Source of the DNA: Litoditis marina
Taxonomy: Eukaryota > Nematoda > Chromadorea > Rhabditida > Rhabditidae
NCBI GenBank assembly: GCA_964036275.1
Contig: OZ038438.1
Coordinates: 17,303,918-17,367,917, forward strand
Length of the DNA: 64,000 nucleotides
Reading direction: 5' to 3'
The position numbers were made by a program, and so were the translations under genes. The stretch's first letter is position 1; the number at the start of each line of letters is the position of its first letter. The notes under the pieces are model-generated. The model saw only the letters and a list, made by a program, of their open reading frames with translations. It made no database searches and was not told the DNA's origin. Positions 43,844 to 55,800 of this stretch are shown in pieces.

Positions 43844-46800
43844 ATGATTGATAGGAGTATCGATCCCAGCATTCCAGGACCATCAAGACTGGAACAAGTG
43901 AAAACCGAAGAAGTCCCACCGTTGTGTTAGTTTTATTTTGTTTTGCACAGAATTCGGAACAACCTCATGATGAAACTTGCCAAGGTTTCGTGATATCGTT
44001 GATGATTCACTTACAAACCCGAGTCTCAACTGCCGTTGCTCATCCTTGGGCCAATAGTAGTAATAAAGGGGACGACCGCGGCTGCGCTAGGGTAGTTTCG
44101 AAAGTTGCCGGATAAGATCTGATATTCTATCGCGTCTTTGGACCCTTCTTACCTACCTTTCCGGGGGGAAGTAATTTAGATTCCCTGAGATTGATGAAAT
44201 ACGGCCAGCTGTCGGAGACTGTTGAACTTTCGTGGACGGCCATAGAGTAGAATGCATGCCATCTTTGGAAACTGCAGTAGACAGTTAATAAACATGGCAT
44301 GGCCACTCATACTCTAGGAATACCTTTGGATACAATTGATTAGCCTATGAACGTTGATGTAAAGTTAGCTGTACAGCATTCGATTAGGTTCCACGTCTCT
44401 TGTCGTTGCAGTTTATTCTGCAAGAAATGAATCGAAACACATCTACAACTGTGAAAAGTGGCAATAAAACCAACCACTCTGATCAATCACCTACCTGCAT
44501 TATCGCACACTATGTTGCTAGTTCGGTAGCATTCCATCTAAAGCCGCTGCATGACTCTGCCATAATTGGATAACACGAGAGTGGTTAATTTTTCTGAGGC
44601 GGATTTTCAGAAAAGTATTCTTTTCAGTATGTGAGAAAATTGCAAAATCGATTGGTCGTCTTATGCGTCCTCTAGAAGCCAATGTCGACGGACCAGATGT
44701 GAATGGTATGCTGGTCGTCACATTCAGCAATATTCTCCAAGGTCCTTCTACTCTACGAATGCATATAAATGAGTGGTAAGTTCTGACAAGTTTGAGTCTT
44801 GTTCTGTGGAGCGTATTTTGTTAGAGTAGAATAATTTTCATTGGTTCCTGTTGCTTCTGGTTGTTGTGTGAAATTGTGATAAACGTAAGGGTATTTTTAG
44901 TTGTGTTACAATTCCTTCAAGTATTACAATGAACGGCAGAGTAATATCGGCTAAATAATCATATAATGTTTGAAATAGTCTCTTTTCTACTTCTTGGGCA
45001 ATTTGGCCATTATTTGTGGTGAAGGTAAATTGTGAAATAAACTATGTTTTCTTAGAAAAAAAGAAAATGGGGTGCCCTTCTGAAAGCAATCTTTCCTACT
45101 GCTTGTTTGCAGGTTCACGAAATGGAATGACTATTCCGCGAATGCTGTCGATGACCCTCCACCTGCAGAACACATCGTAGCTATGAAATATATACCGTTC
45201 ATACTGAAAAAGTTGGCTTATTTTCGTTTTTTCAGAATGTAATCTCTTCCTTGCAAAAAGCTCACGAATTCGTTTCCAATTTTCGTATATTTTTGTGAGT
45301 ATGCAAAAATATTTTTGAAAGAGTATTCACGAAAGCATATTTCTGTTTTGAAGCAACTCACGTGCCGAGCCTCTCTCCCAATCTGATGAATTGGCTCCCC
45401 TCAGCCGAACTTCACTGCTCTCAACAGCCACTGCATGTCCAGAACAGTGTTCAGTTAGTTTGATTCCGTCTGATAAACCTAATACGTCACTTCAAGATCC
45501 CCCTTAATAATTTATCTTGTTAGCCCGTTATTCACGTCTACTTATATATACGTTATGGTAAATGTCGTTTTTTTTCAGATCAGCCCATCTTCCACCAGTC
45601 CTGAGCAAGTCGCAAAAACCAACGACTCTTGGTCGGAAACTCATGGTAGCTCTTCCCTATTTGTTTCAGTTCATCACATATTTGAGTAGTTTCGGTGGAA
45701 CATGTTCATGTTTTTTTAAATTGTTCAATGATCTGTTCGATGTGTTCAGACCGTGATCTGGTCGTCAGTTGTGAAGAACAATCTAGTTCTTACAAGAGCG
45801 AAGATGTCTCTCCCACTCCCAAGCAGCCGTACTCTCCTACTCCTTCGAATATAAATGTGATTGAGGTTAGTTTCATAACTTTGAGATCGATTACTCATTT
45901 ATGCTATTAAAAATGTAAGGCGTTAGGTTGTGATAATATGGGAAACCCAGCCGTCCCATATATGTTGTTTTCAATTTTGAGGTTTTCCGTGATTATAAAA
46001 CTTACTTTATGTGTATGGTACTTTATTGGTGTGTATATAGCAGAAGATTATACATTAGTTTTCTTCATACCGTGAGCAAATTATTGCGCTTGGTAATACG
46101 TAAGTGCTATTTTTATTATTATAGAATGTGGCTGGTGTTTCGAGATGTGAAAGTAAATTGAACGGCAACTGCGAAAGTCTCAAAGGTGAATGATTATAGG
46201 TGTTCTACCTTGTGCTCGTATGGATTCAAAATAAACTGTTCGAAAATATATATTTTTGAGTGCTGTATATTTCGTGACCTTATTACGCACCATTTCAATA
46301 AAATCTCAACTGCTATTTCTTGCACAAAAACTAAATTTGTGCTATTTATGTTCTTGGTTCTCATTCAAACCTACATGCTTAATATATATTTCTCTTTTTA
46401 AATTTGTTTTTAATTTCAGATTCGGAAGGAAGATCGTCAAATCTCACCAGTTCTCCGGAAATTCCTGAGTCAACTGATTCTGTCAGTATGCATCCGAATG
46501 GAACACAGGAAAAGGTGAGTGTATGTCATAGGTTGGGTCGCGAAAACATAGTTGAAGCCCTTGTTCAAACACATTTATATCACTTACAGGCGGATATTGC
46601 GTGCTCTGCGCGGCAGCTCATCAGCTTGGACTGTCCGGCTGAAATGAAAGATATTTCCTGTGAAGCCAAGACGTGTTCCGAAGGCGAAACACCGTGGAAT
46701 TCCATTCCTACTCAGGATGAAGAACAAACAGCGCAGTCTACAAACTCTTTTAGGTCCGTTTCTAATTTGGATGTTGTTTGCTGTATCATTCGAACCATAT

Positions 46801-49800
46801 TGATGCTCATCAGATAGAACTCTGGTGAAACTCAAATTTGCACAGTAATGTGCGCGTTTTTCACTTTCGTTACCCCCAATTTCAACACGGTTTCGCAGAA
46901 AAGGCGTTCGTTTTTGATCTTTTCTACTCAGCCAAGTTGGTCAGAGTCAGTCTGGTTGGACGGTGATTCGATTGTTTCAAAAACTCAGCTAACACAGGGA
47001 TTCCAAGTGCTCGTCCACCGAATCTCTTCTTTCTCATGTGCAATCTTCGCATGGAGTTCCAACTACTGCGCCATCCACCGATTCGCGACCGGTTGGTGAT
47101 TTTCTTGATTCGATGTTCACTTTTCTCTCGTGTAATGATTTCTTTTGTTCAGCTTGGAAAAATTGAATTCTTAAGAAAATTAATTCCAATCCGAATTAAC
47201 TTTTCTACGACATTTCTTTTTATTCTTATCGTAAAAAAAACTCAACCTTTTACTTTTTTTGTCACCTTATCTGCATGAGAACTTGTGGACCGAAACTAAG
47301 GCGTCTCACCGTTTGTTAGAAACGTTAGGGAACACGTACAGTTAGTCGGTCGAATTTACACTGTGTTCCATAACACAGAAATAATCCTACTTTTACAATT
47401 TTTCAAATGGCTTTCACAATTCCGCTCCGCCGACACAATTTTGAAGTTGTAGGAAAAAAAACTCCAGCATAATGAAAAACCGCTTGGAAGTTGATTAGCA
47501 AGCTGCCAAATTGTCAGTGGGAATGACGAGAGCTGTATGTGTACTTCTAGAATGATGTGATCACTGATGTGGTTATGCATGTAGCTGACGCACCCGCTGT
47601 GCTGTCGTTGGGGGTCAGCGATAAATATACTTCGGACGCAAAATTCATCGAAGCCCGTGTTCCTCCTCTCAGAATTAGAAAACCCACGGACGGATCGGAC
47701 TTTCGTGTAAGCTGTTTTTTGTTTCCTTCTATCGATTACGTGCAGTCAGCAGGTGGCCGTATGCACCAATATTTTTGGGAACGTTCCCAGTGGGAACGCT
47801 TCCCGCCACTTCGGTATGCACGAAGCGATGGGAACGTTTCCTTTGTTTTGGGAACGATTTGTTGGCGCATTTCTGGTGTATGATGGCGCGCGAAGCAGAA
47901 ATATTTAAAAATTCCTAATGAAGTATTTCTATTATTCAAACATAGGGCGACTTTGTTGGATTCTCCATTAAATCACCCGTTTCTCTTTCGAATCGGCAGT
48001 TCACCTACCCTAATTTCACCAACAGTCGCACCTTACTGAAGAAAAGTTGAGTTCCCACCCTGTTTTGTAGTTTGGTTGCTCAAATAAAACACTCGATTTT
48101 CAATAAATTTCTGTGGAAAACAAAGTCACCCCACGTATGCATTCTTCAATATTTACTCGAGCTATGAAGATATTCCGTGTTGAATTTTAGTCAGAAATTA
48201 TGTTTTATTGAAAGTATGAGTTTTGAATCGATCGAAAAATTGATCAGTGCATGGTTGACAATATAATTAATTCCCTATGAAGATACGATATGCGACGTTC
48301 CATATTCTCTTCAATATTTCACTCCTCTAATAACCTCAATTTTCAGCGATCTTGTTGATCGACTCCAAACTATAGTCTTTCATCATCTTACTTTCTTTAC
48401 ATTTCTCTAACTAACTTTAACACTCAATGTCAATAAACTCACAAAGCTTAGTTTACATTGCTCTCCTACACTATATGGAATAAAACAACACATGCTGTAT
48501 CTTCAATTAAGAGTTAGGAAATGTAAGGGTTGTGGGAGATGATTTGCCAGTCAATTTAATGTCACTACCCTTACTATTCATTCTTACCCACATCATTCGG
48601 GGCAAGTGACCACTGTGGAGGGATAAGAAAGGGGGTAAATGTAAGGTTGGAAGTACAAACCTCACAAAAGTATAAATGTAGTGAAATTAAAGCTATATTC
48701 AGTCAAATTGGTATGTGTTATTGTTCTTAGAATGAGAATTTGCCAAATGAATTTCAATTGATACCCTAAAAAGGAAAAAAACGTGATATATTAAATGTTC
48801 GGGAACCGAAAAATTGGATCGTTCCCCCACCTCTACCCTTGGGAACGATAATCGTTCCCACTGGGAACAAAAATGGCTTGGGAACGTTCCCAAAATATTG
48901 GTGCATAAGGATTTTTGGGAACGTTCCCATTGGAAGCGATTTTGCGCTTCCGGGAACGAAAAAACGCTCCCGGAAGCGCAAAAAAATATTGGTGCATACG
49001 GCCACCAGGAGTCAAGTTTCTTTCAGATTCCTAACGGAAGATTTTTTTGTGATCCACTGACCCAATAATTTTACGTCCCCTCATAATAGATGAAGTGCAT
49101 TAATAATCGAGATCGTTCAATGACATGTAGCCAGCCATAATAAACATTATCACAGACTGTCCTTTCTAGGAGTAAAATATCACTCGGCCAAGTTAATAAA
49201 AAAAGTGTATTCGCCAACTAGGAACTAGGTTTGTGTGGTGATTCCAACGGGACTTCTTGTGTTTTCGCTACATTTTGTTTTTTTGCAGGTTATACCACCT
49301 CAAATGGTTGCTGAAGAGCAAGGCCAGACCACCAGGGATTCAGAACATGTTAGTCAATTACCTGACATTTATCTGAATTGATGAGAAAAATAGTTTCCCT
49401 TTTGAAAATAGTTTCCCTTTTGACTATTGTGTTCAAGCAATGTGAGCTCGGTAAATACTGCAAACAATTCATGAAAAAGTGGGGGCCCAACGAATGTAAG
49501 ATTTGTCTTCTGCTGTGCGCCCCTTAGACAACTACTCTCAAATGGAACAGCTACTGCTACAAAAACCGAAAAATACTAATATACTCAAGTATAACTGTTC
49601 ATTACAAACATACAAAAGTCGTAAAATATTTTGTCAAACCTGTAAACTAGAATCTACAAGTCACAGCTGCGAAAGAGAGAACAACTTTTGAATAATATGA
49701 CAAACGTTATAGCACCTAGAATCGAAGTAATGACAAAAAATGCCAACCATTGTGTACAAAACCAGGAACTCTATAATTGAGTACGTTGAGTTAACATCTG

Positions 49801-52800
49801 TGATTTGTATATTCTAGTTTACAGGTTTGAGAAAATATTTTACGACTTTTGTATGTTTGTAATGAACAGTTATACTTGCGTATATTAGTATTTTTCGGTT
49901 TTTGTAGCAGTGGCTACTCCATTTGAGAGTAGCTGTCTAAGGGGCGCACAGCAGAAGACAAATCTTACATTCGTTGGGCCCCCACTTTTTCATGAATTTT
50001 TCTCTTTTTGTATACATGCCGTAGGTATGTGGTTTGATCTGTACGGTGCAGATAAAATTGTTTTCTTAATGAACCACTTGTCAAGTATTACCATCATTCG
50101 GAAAAAAATATGACGTCAACATTGCAGTTCTAGAAACTTACTTCATCTGCCCTTCAGAATCCCAGAATACGTCATGTTTGAATGAAGTTTCATCGTAAAT
50201 TGACCATTTTTAAGAAACTTCCAGCATTCGAAAACATATTTCACGTCAATTTTTTTTTAAAAATTGACGTCATCTGGCCTTCTGAATTCCAGAATAAGTC
50301 ATATTTAGATAAAGTTTTATCGTTAATATACCATTTTTAAGATATTTTCAGCATTTGAAAATATATGTGACGTCAACTTTGCACTTTTCAAAAATGACGT
50401 CATCTGGTCTCCAGAATCCCAGAATACGTCACTCTTAGATTGAGTTTCACCGTTAATGGACCCTTTCTAAGATATTTTCAGCATTTGAAAATATATGTGA
50501 CGTCAACTTTGCACTTTTCAAAAATGACGTCATCTGGTCTCCAGAATCCCAGAATACGTCACTCTTAGATTGAGTTTCACCGTTAATTGACCCTTTCTAA
50601 GACATTTTCAGCATTTGAAAATATATGTGACGTCAACTTTGCACTTTTCAAAAATGACGTCATCTGGTCTCCAGAATCCCAGAATACGTCATCAGTAGAA
50701 GACGTACATCTAAGTCGATGTCAGTTCATGTCGTGGTATCATACTTCAAATTTTACTTGAATTGGTTAGGACTGAGCTGAGTTATAACGCAATTTGATTT
50801 ACCCCGACAGAGAGGGCGAGAGTGCACGAAATGAAGAGACGCAGAGACATTTTCAAAGACCTATAACTTGATGAAAAATAATTTTTTTCGAAAAAAAGTT
50901 TGAGTGGGGTATCTATCGTGTCCCAAATTTTCAGTCAAATCGGTTCACACATAAAAAATATCCCAGGAGTGCGCACCAACACACACACACACACACAGAC
51001 AGATAGATACACGACGGAAGTTGGCGGTCTGCATGAAGCGCATAACGTCATAACTCCGCTCAAACTCAATCAATTTCGTTCAAATTCCGAACATAGCTTG
51101 TAAATGTGCCATAGAAAATCAGCAAATCATAAAAAGTTCTGATTTGCACAATTGGACCTTTTTGAGAGTGAACTGAAAAAATGAAAGCGCGCATTAGCCG
51201 GACCAAAAACAAATCTCGCTCAGCGCTTCGCGCTGCGCGCGACAACAGTCCACTTACGGAAATTAGGGGCCGGTGTCATATCCACAATGAGATGAAACGT
51301 TCACATTCATTTACAATGGTGAATTAGCCAGATTATTTGGTAAGAAATATCTTTTCACCAACTCTCATTGCTAATAAGTAATAACGGAACCCAATTACCA
51401 TGGTTATTTTTTCTAATCATTCGTGTTGCAGATTGGCTCACCAGACGGCCGTGCGTTACCGAATGCAAGAAAAAGGAAAAGGAAGCGCACTGAGTACTCG
51501 TCCTTTTTTGTTGCCCCATCTACGTCAACTCCTCCATCATTTATGAATGTTCGTTTCTATGGGGAGTGCCACCCCCCCCCCCCCCTTTTTTTCAGAAACG
51601 GAGCGTAACGTTCACGATGTGTGTGCTGGAGAATAGTATATAAAGTGAATGAGTAGGAATAACATGGACTATCGGTACTGTTCTCAACCTCAACTGAAAA
51701 GAGAGAGAATGGTGGACAGAAGCAGACATAACATTGTGCCACATCACTGATTACGTCTCCTGTACATCAATGACTTTTTCGATCATTCCGAAATCAGAGA
51801 ATATACTATAGAGTGTTCAGAGAATATACTATAGAAGGGGACGAGTGCTGAGGCAAAGGGGACGAGGGGTGGATTGATAATTAGAGAGAAATCAAGTCAA
51901 ATTTTGTTTCCGATTACTCCATAATACTTTCCTTGTTCTGTATCTGTATCTTTATTATTGATTCATCTTTTCTCCTTTCTACGATACCTATGAGTGTTTT
52001 TTGCCTCATCCCTCGTCCCCTTTGCCTCAGCCCTCGTCCCCTTTGCCGATTACTCCATAATACTTTCCTTGTTCTGTATCTGTATCTTTATTATTGATTC
52101 ATCTTTTCTCCTTTCTACGATACCTATGAGTGTTTTTTGCCTCATCCCTCGTCCCCTTTGCCTCAGCCCCCGTCCCTTTTCACCCCCACATTTTCAATCG
52201 GTAACGGCTTGCTGTAGTTTCAACATTTTAGTGTCTTATGTGATATAGGGTAAGAATCTGAGATGAACCAGCTGTTTGGTTCTACTTCATATTTCCAGTC
52301 TAATGTGGCGGCGCAGGAAGACACGAATCTACCGGAAAAGGCGGAAGGCTCTGTTTTCGCCTCAGTTAGATGTTTACAACGGGGCTCTTTGCGCAGTGGA
52401 TCCAGAGTTAGTTATTATTTGTTTATCATTGCTAAATGTGATTTTCATTTGATTTTTTGGAATCAGTCCATCCTATGTTTTCATTATCAAGCTTTACAGG
52501 AACAATCCGTTCTACCGCGATCCACAGATGATCGAAGAAGCATGGAGAAAAATGCTTATTCCAAGGAGATTAAGAAACGCCGTTTTGCAGAATCCTTCAA
52601 GGTATAAATTTGTATCTCCTTGCAAAAACACACGCGAATCAGCGAAACATTGGGGGGGGGGGGGGACCTGCTGATATTATATAACACGTTCATTCCAACG
52701 TTTTTATCCTTCAATGTTTACCTTCAAAGTCGTTTTTCTGTGAATGTGTTTGTTTTTACATATGTTTGTTATTCTGTTTCGAGTCTGGACTGGACATAGT

Positions 52801-55800
52801 TCAGTCAACATTCCAAATACAACGCTGCTTTCAGATGCCCACTGATTCATATGCTGATTTGTTCTGTAGCTACACTCCATTCAGTCGTGAGCAACTTTCT
52901 CTAAGCATCTGTGAAGAAGGTGACACTCGACCTGATGATATTCGCTTCGTGTCAGTTTTATGCATACTCTGACGCGTTCAAGCTTATGTCGGGATTCCCA
53001 AGAAGATTTAGATTTAGTCATTTTCATCCCGAATGTAGTCAACTATCAGCAGATGATTTTTTTTGAATTTTCCATACATGGCCATACATATGAGTTGTTT
53101 GTTTGGGGGTATTTCTTTCAGAGTTACTGTCGAAGTGAACGTATCACTACAATTTGGCAAATAAATCGATTCAGTACTTTACAAGCTACCGCATTTGAAC
53201 TATGTACATCGGAGTATCATCCGTTTTCAGTTTCGAGTCCTGGCGAACAATGTATCTCGAACTTCGTATTTTCCGCCCGGGAGCTCGCGAATTTCCCATC
53301 TACATTAGATATCCGAATGACATTGTGTTTGAGGACAATTACGCTCGTCATATATTGTCTAATCAATATGTCAGCATACAAGACAAGGTTTATTTTTGCA
53401 ATCCTTTTGAAGTCTAATGTCTGACAATCAGGGTTGTTATATTGTGTTGGTTGTTGAACAAATTCTTTTCACCCCTGGTCCTGAAGAATCATTTATAAGT
53501 TTGCTCACTGATTGGGTATCATTGTGGGAGGATGAAAACGGTTGCCCTTCGCTTTCTCAATAATGTTTGCCATTAGTCAGCCAGACGAACCACGCGAGCT
53601 AATCTGTGAACCTGAACCTTTTGAAGCTGTGAAATTCAATGAAACCGTGACGCAATGACTGTTCGAACCACACTTAGATAGCGCAGTGTTCGAATTTCTC
53701 ACTAGAGTATAATATTTCTTCAGCCTGAAAAACCGGATGATCGTTGGAACTGGAAACTTCTCCGAGAGGGTGATATTGTTTGGTCTCGATGGACAAAGAA
53801 TGAGTATTGGCCGGCCAGTATATCCCATTTCACACCTTCCGAACCACCATTGGTATGTTGTTTATTAGAAAGCATCTCTCTACCACTATGCTATTTCGTA
53901 CTTCAAAAAGCTCCATACGTGAGACACGGTGAGACCGCTCGACAAAAACGGTCCAACTGAAAAAACAGAGGAAAGACAAAACCGCACCGCGTATAATGCC
54001 CGAGCGGTTTTACTAATGGAGCGCACTTTCTGATAAATTAAATGCAAATTTCAACCAAGCATCGTGCCAAAAAACTACAGTACATTTTTTCCGCGCGGGT
54101 ACGCGCCCTGTCTAGGCTGATGACCGGCTGCATTTCAATTGGCGGGGTACGCCGTTTTTCAACTGCGGGCAAAATTCCAAATTATTGGGGAGCGGTCTCA
54201 CCGTGGAGAAAGGTTTATATCAAGTCGAAAAAAGTGAGCATGAGCATCTCCAAAAAGTAAGCAGGTGTCATTGAAAAACACGATTTTTTTTGTTTCTACC
54301 GCGATTCTGTAACATTACCCCCAAAAAGTGAGCATGCCCCGGTCAGAATCGGGCAAAAGTGAGCATCAAAATAGGGGGTATTTTACGTATGAAAAGCTCC
54401 TGCTCTCTCTCTCTCTCCCTTTCTCTCTTCGCTATTCATAACTGTGAAAAGATTCCTGATATCATAAATATAAATACGATAGCTATTACCTATGAACTAG
54501 TTTTTAGATAATATACTCGGCAATATTTTGCAGATAAAAGATCTGCGTCGAATAAGAATATAGTTATTAGTCAGTATGTAGTTATTATTGTGTATCCCAA
54601 CTTTAGGTTCACGTTCAATGGATCAATGATACGACAACTAATGCGCTTGCATACGAGCAGGTGCATTCATTCGATCTCGCCTTCCATCTGAGGTGGGTTT
54701 GGTTCAGCTTCCCCTTGGGGCATATCACACCCTATACACACAGTGGAAATGCATTCTCTTCATACTCTCATTCTTCTCAGTCAGTTCAATTCCATAATAG
54801 TGCGGCTTATGCTGGAAGGGGGCCAAGACCAACTCACAAGAAACTGCCTCAACCATAGGTGCGATACGCCGGTTAGCTGACCGCCTCGTAACGAAGCGAC
54901 GTGATTAGATAATTATGAGAATATGCTAACGCTCTCAACTATCTGCAATTAGATTTTCATACACTTCTCTATCGATAGTTGTTATCTGCCACGCCAGCTT
55001 CACAAATTTCTATCGATTTACTCTTAGATTATTTATTTTCATAACTCAATAAATTATCTCAGAGTTGTCCTAGCATCGCAGCTCAAATTCCCACACCTTT
55101 GCAGGTTCAATCCGAAGAAGTGTGAACCACGATATGTGAAGGCTATTTGCAAAGCCATACTCATAAAAGGCTATATTGGCTATTGGGAAGAGTAAGTGTT
55201 TCGCATACCATTGTTTTCAGTCCTTATTAATAGGTATACGGAATAGGGCAAAATGTTGCTCAATTCACTCTAAGTATTCGGGTTTGCAGTGCAGTACGCA
55301 GCCACCCTTTTTGAAATTGTTCTACTCCAGGTTTCTCACCCGGACGATGTTCAGATTTATGACGTCCGATAGAGATATGCTACCATTATTAGTCCATCTA
55401 CCACCTTCTTTGATACGTGGTTGGTTTTCTATATTTTCTGAACATCACCCTTATTTCAACCCGTAATGTTATTTATGTGTGAGGAGTGGACAAACCGTTC
55501 ATTTCTTATATTGACTTTTGAGCTATCAATTTGACTGATAAACCAGGTAAACCTCAGAATTTAAATTGTTTGTGTAATTCAAATTATGAGGAAACAGTTT
55601 ATTTGAAGCTATTGTGCCGTACCATATTTCTAACAATTTGCTTGCGTATGTTTTAAGTCTGAGATTGCTCTTTACTAATCAAGCTGCCACTACCTCACTT
55701 TTGAAGCGGTATCGCCGTGGATTGCTGCGACTTTTAAGATGATCTGTTTTAAAGCTCTTCTGCTCTGGCATTTTGTAATTTTTCCTTCAATCACAGAAGC

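Noticed and set aside
48814..49068. Overlapping ORFs near 48.7-49.1 kb
   Set aside because: They arise from GGGAACGTTCCC palindromes in the inverted-terminal element and share no conserved protein features.
52960..53424. 154-codon plus-strand ORF
   Set aside because: A shifted frame of exon 53231-53387; the other frame fits splice phase with both neighbours.
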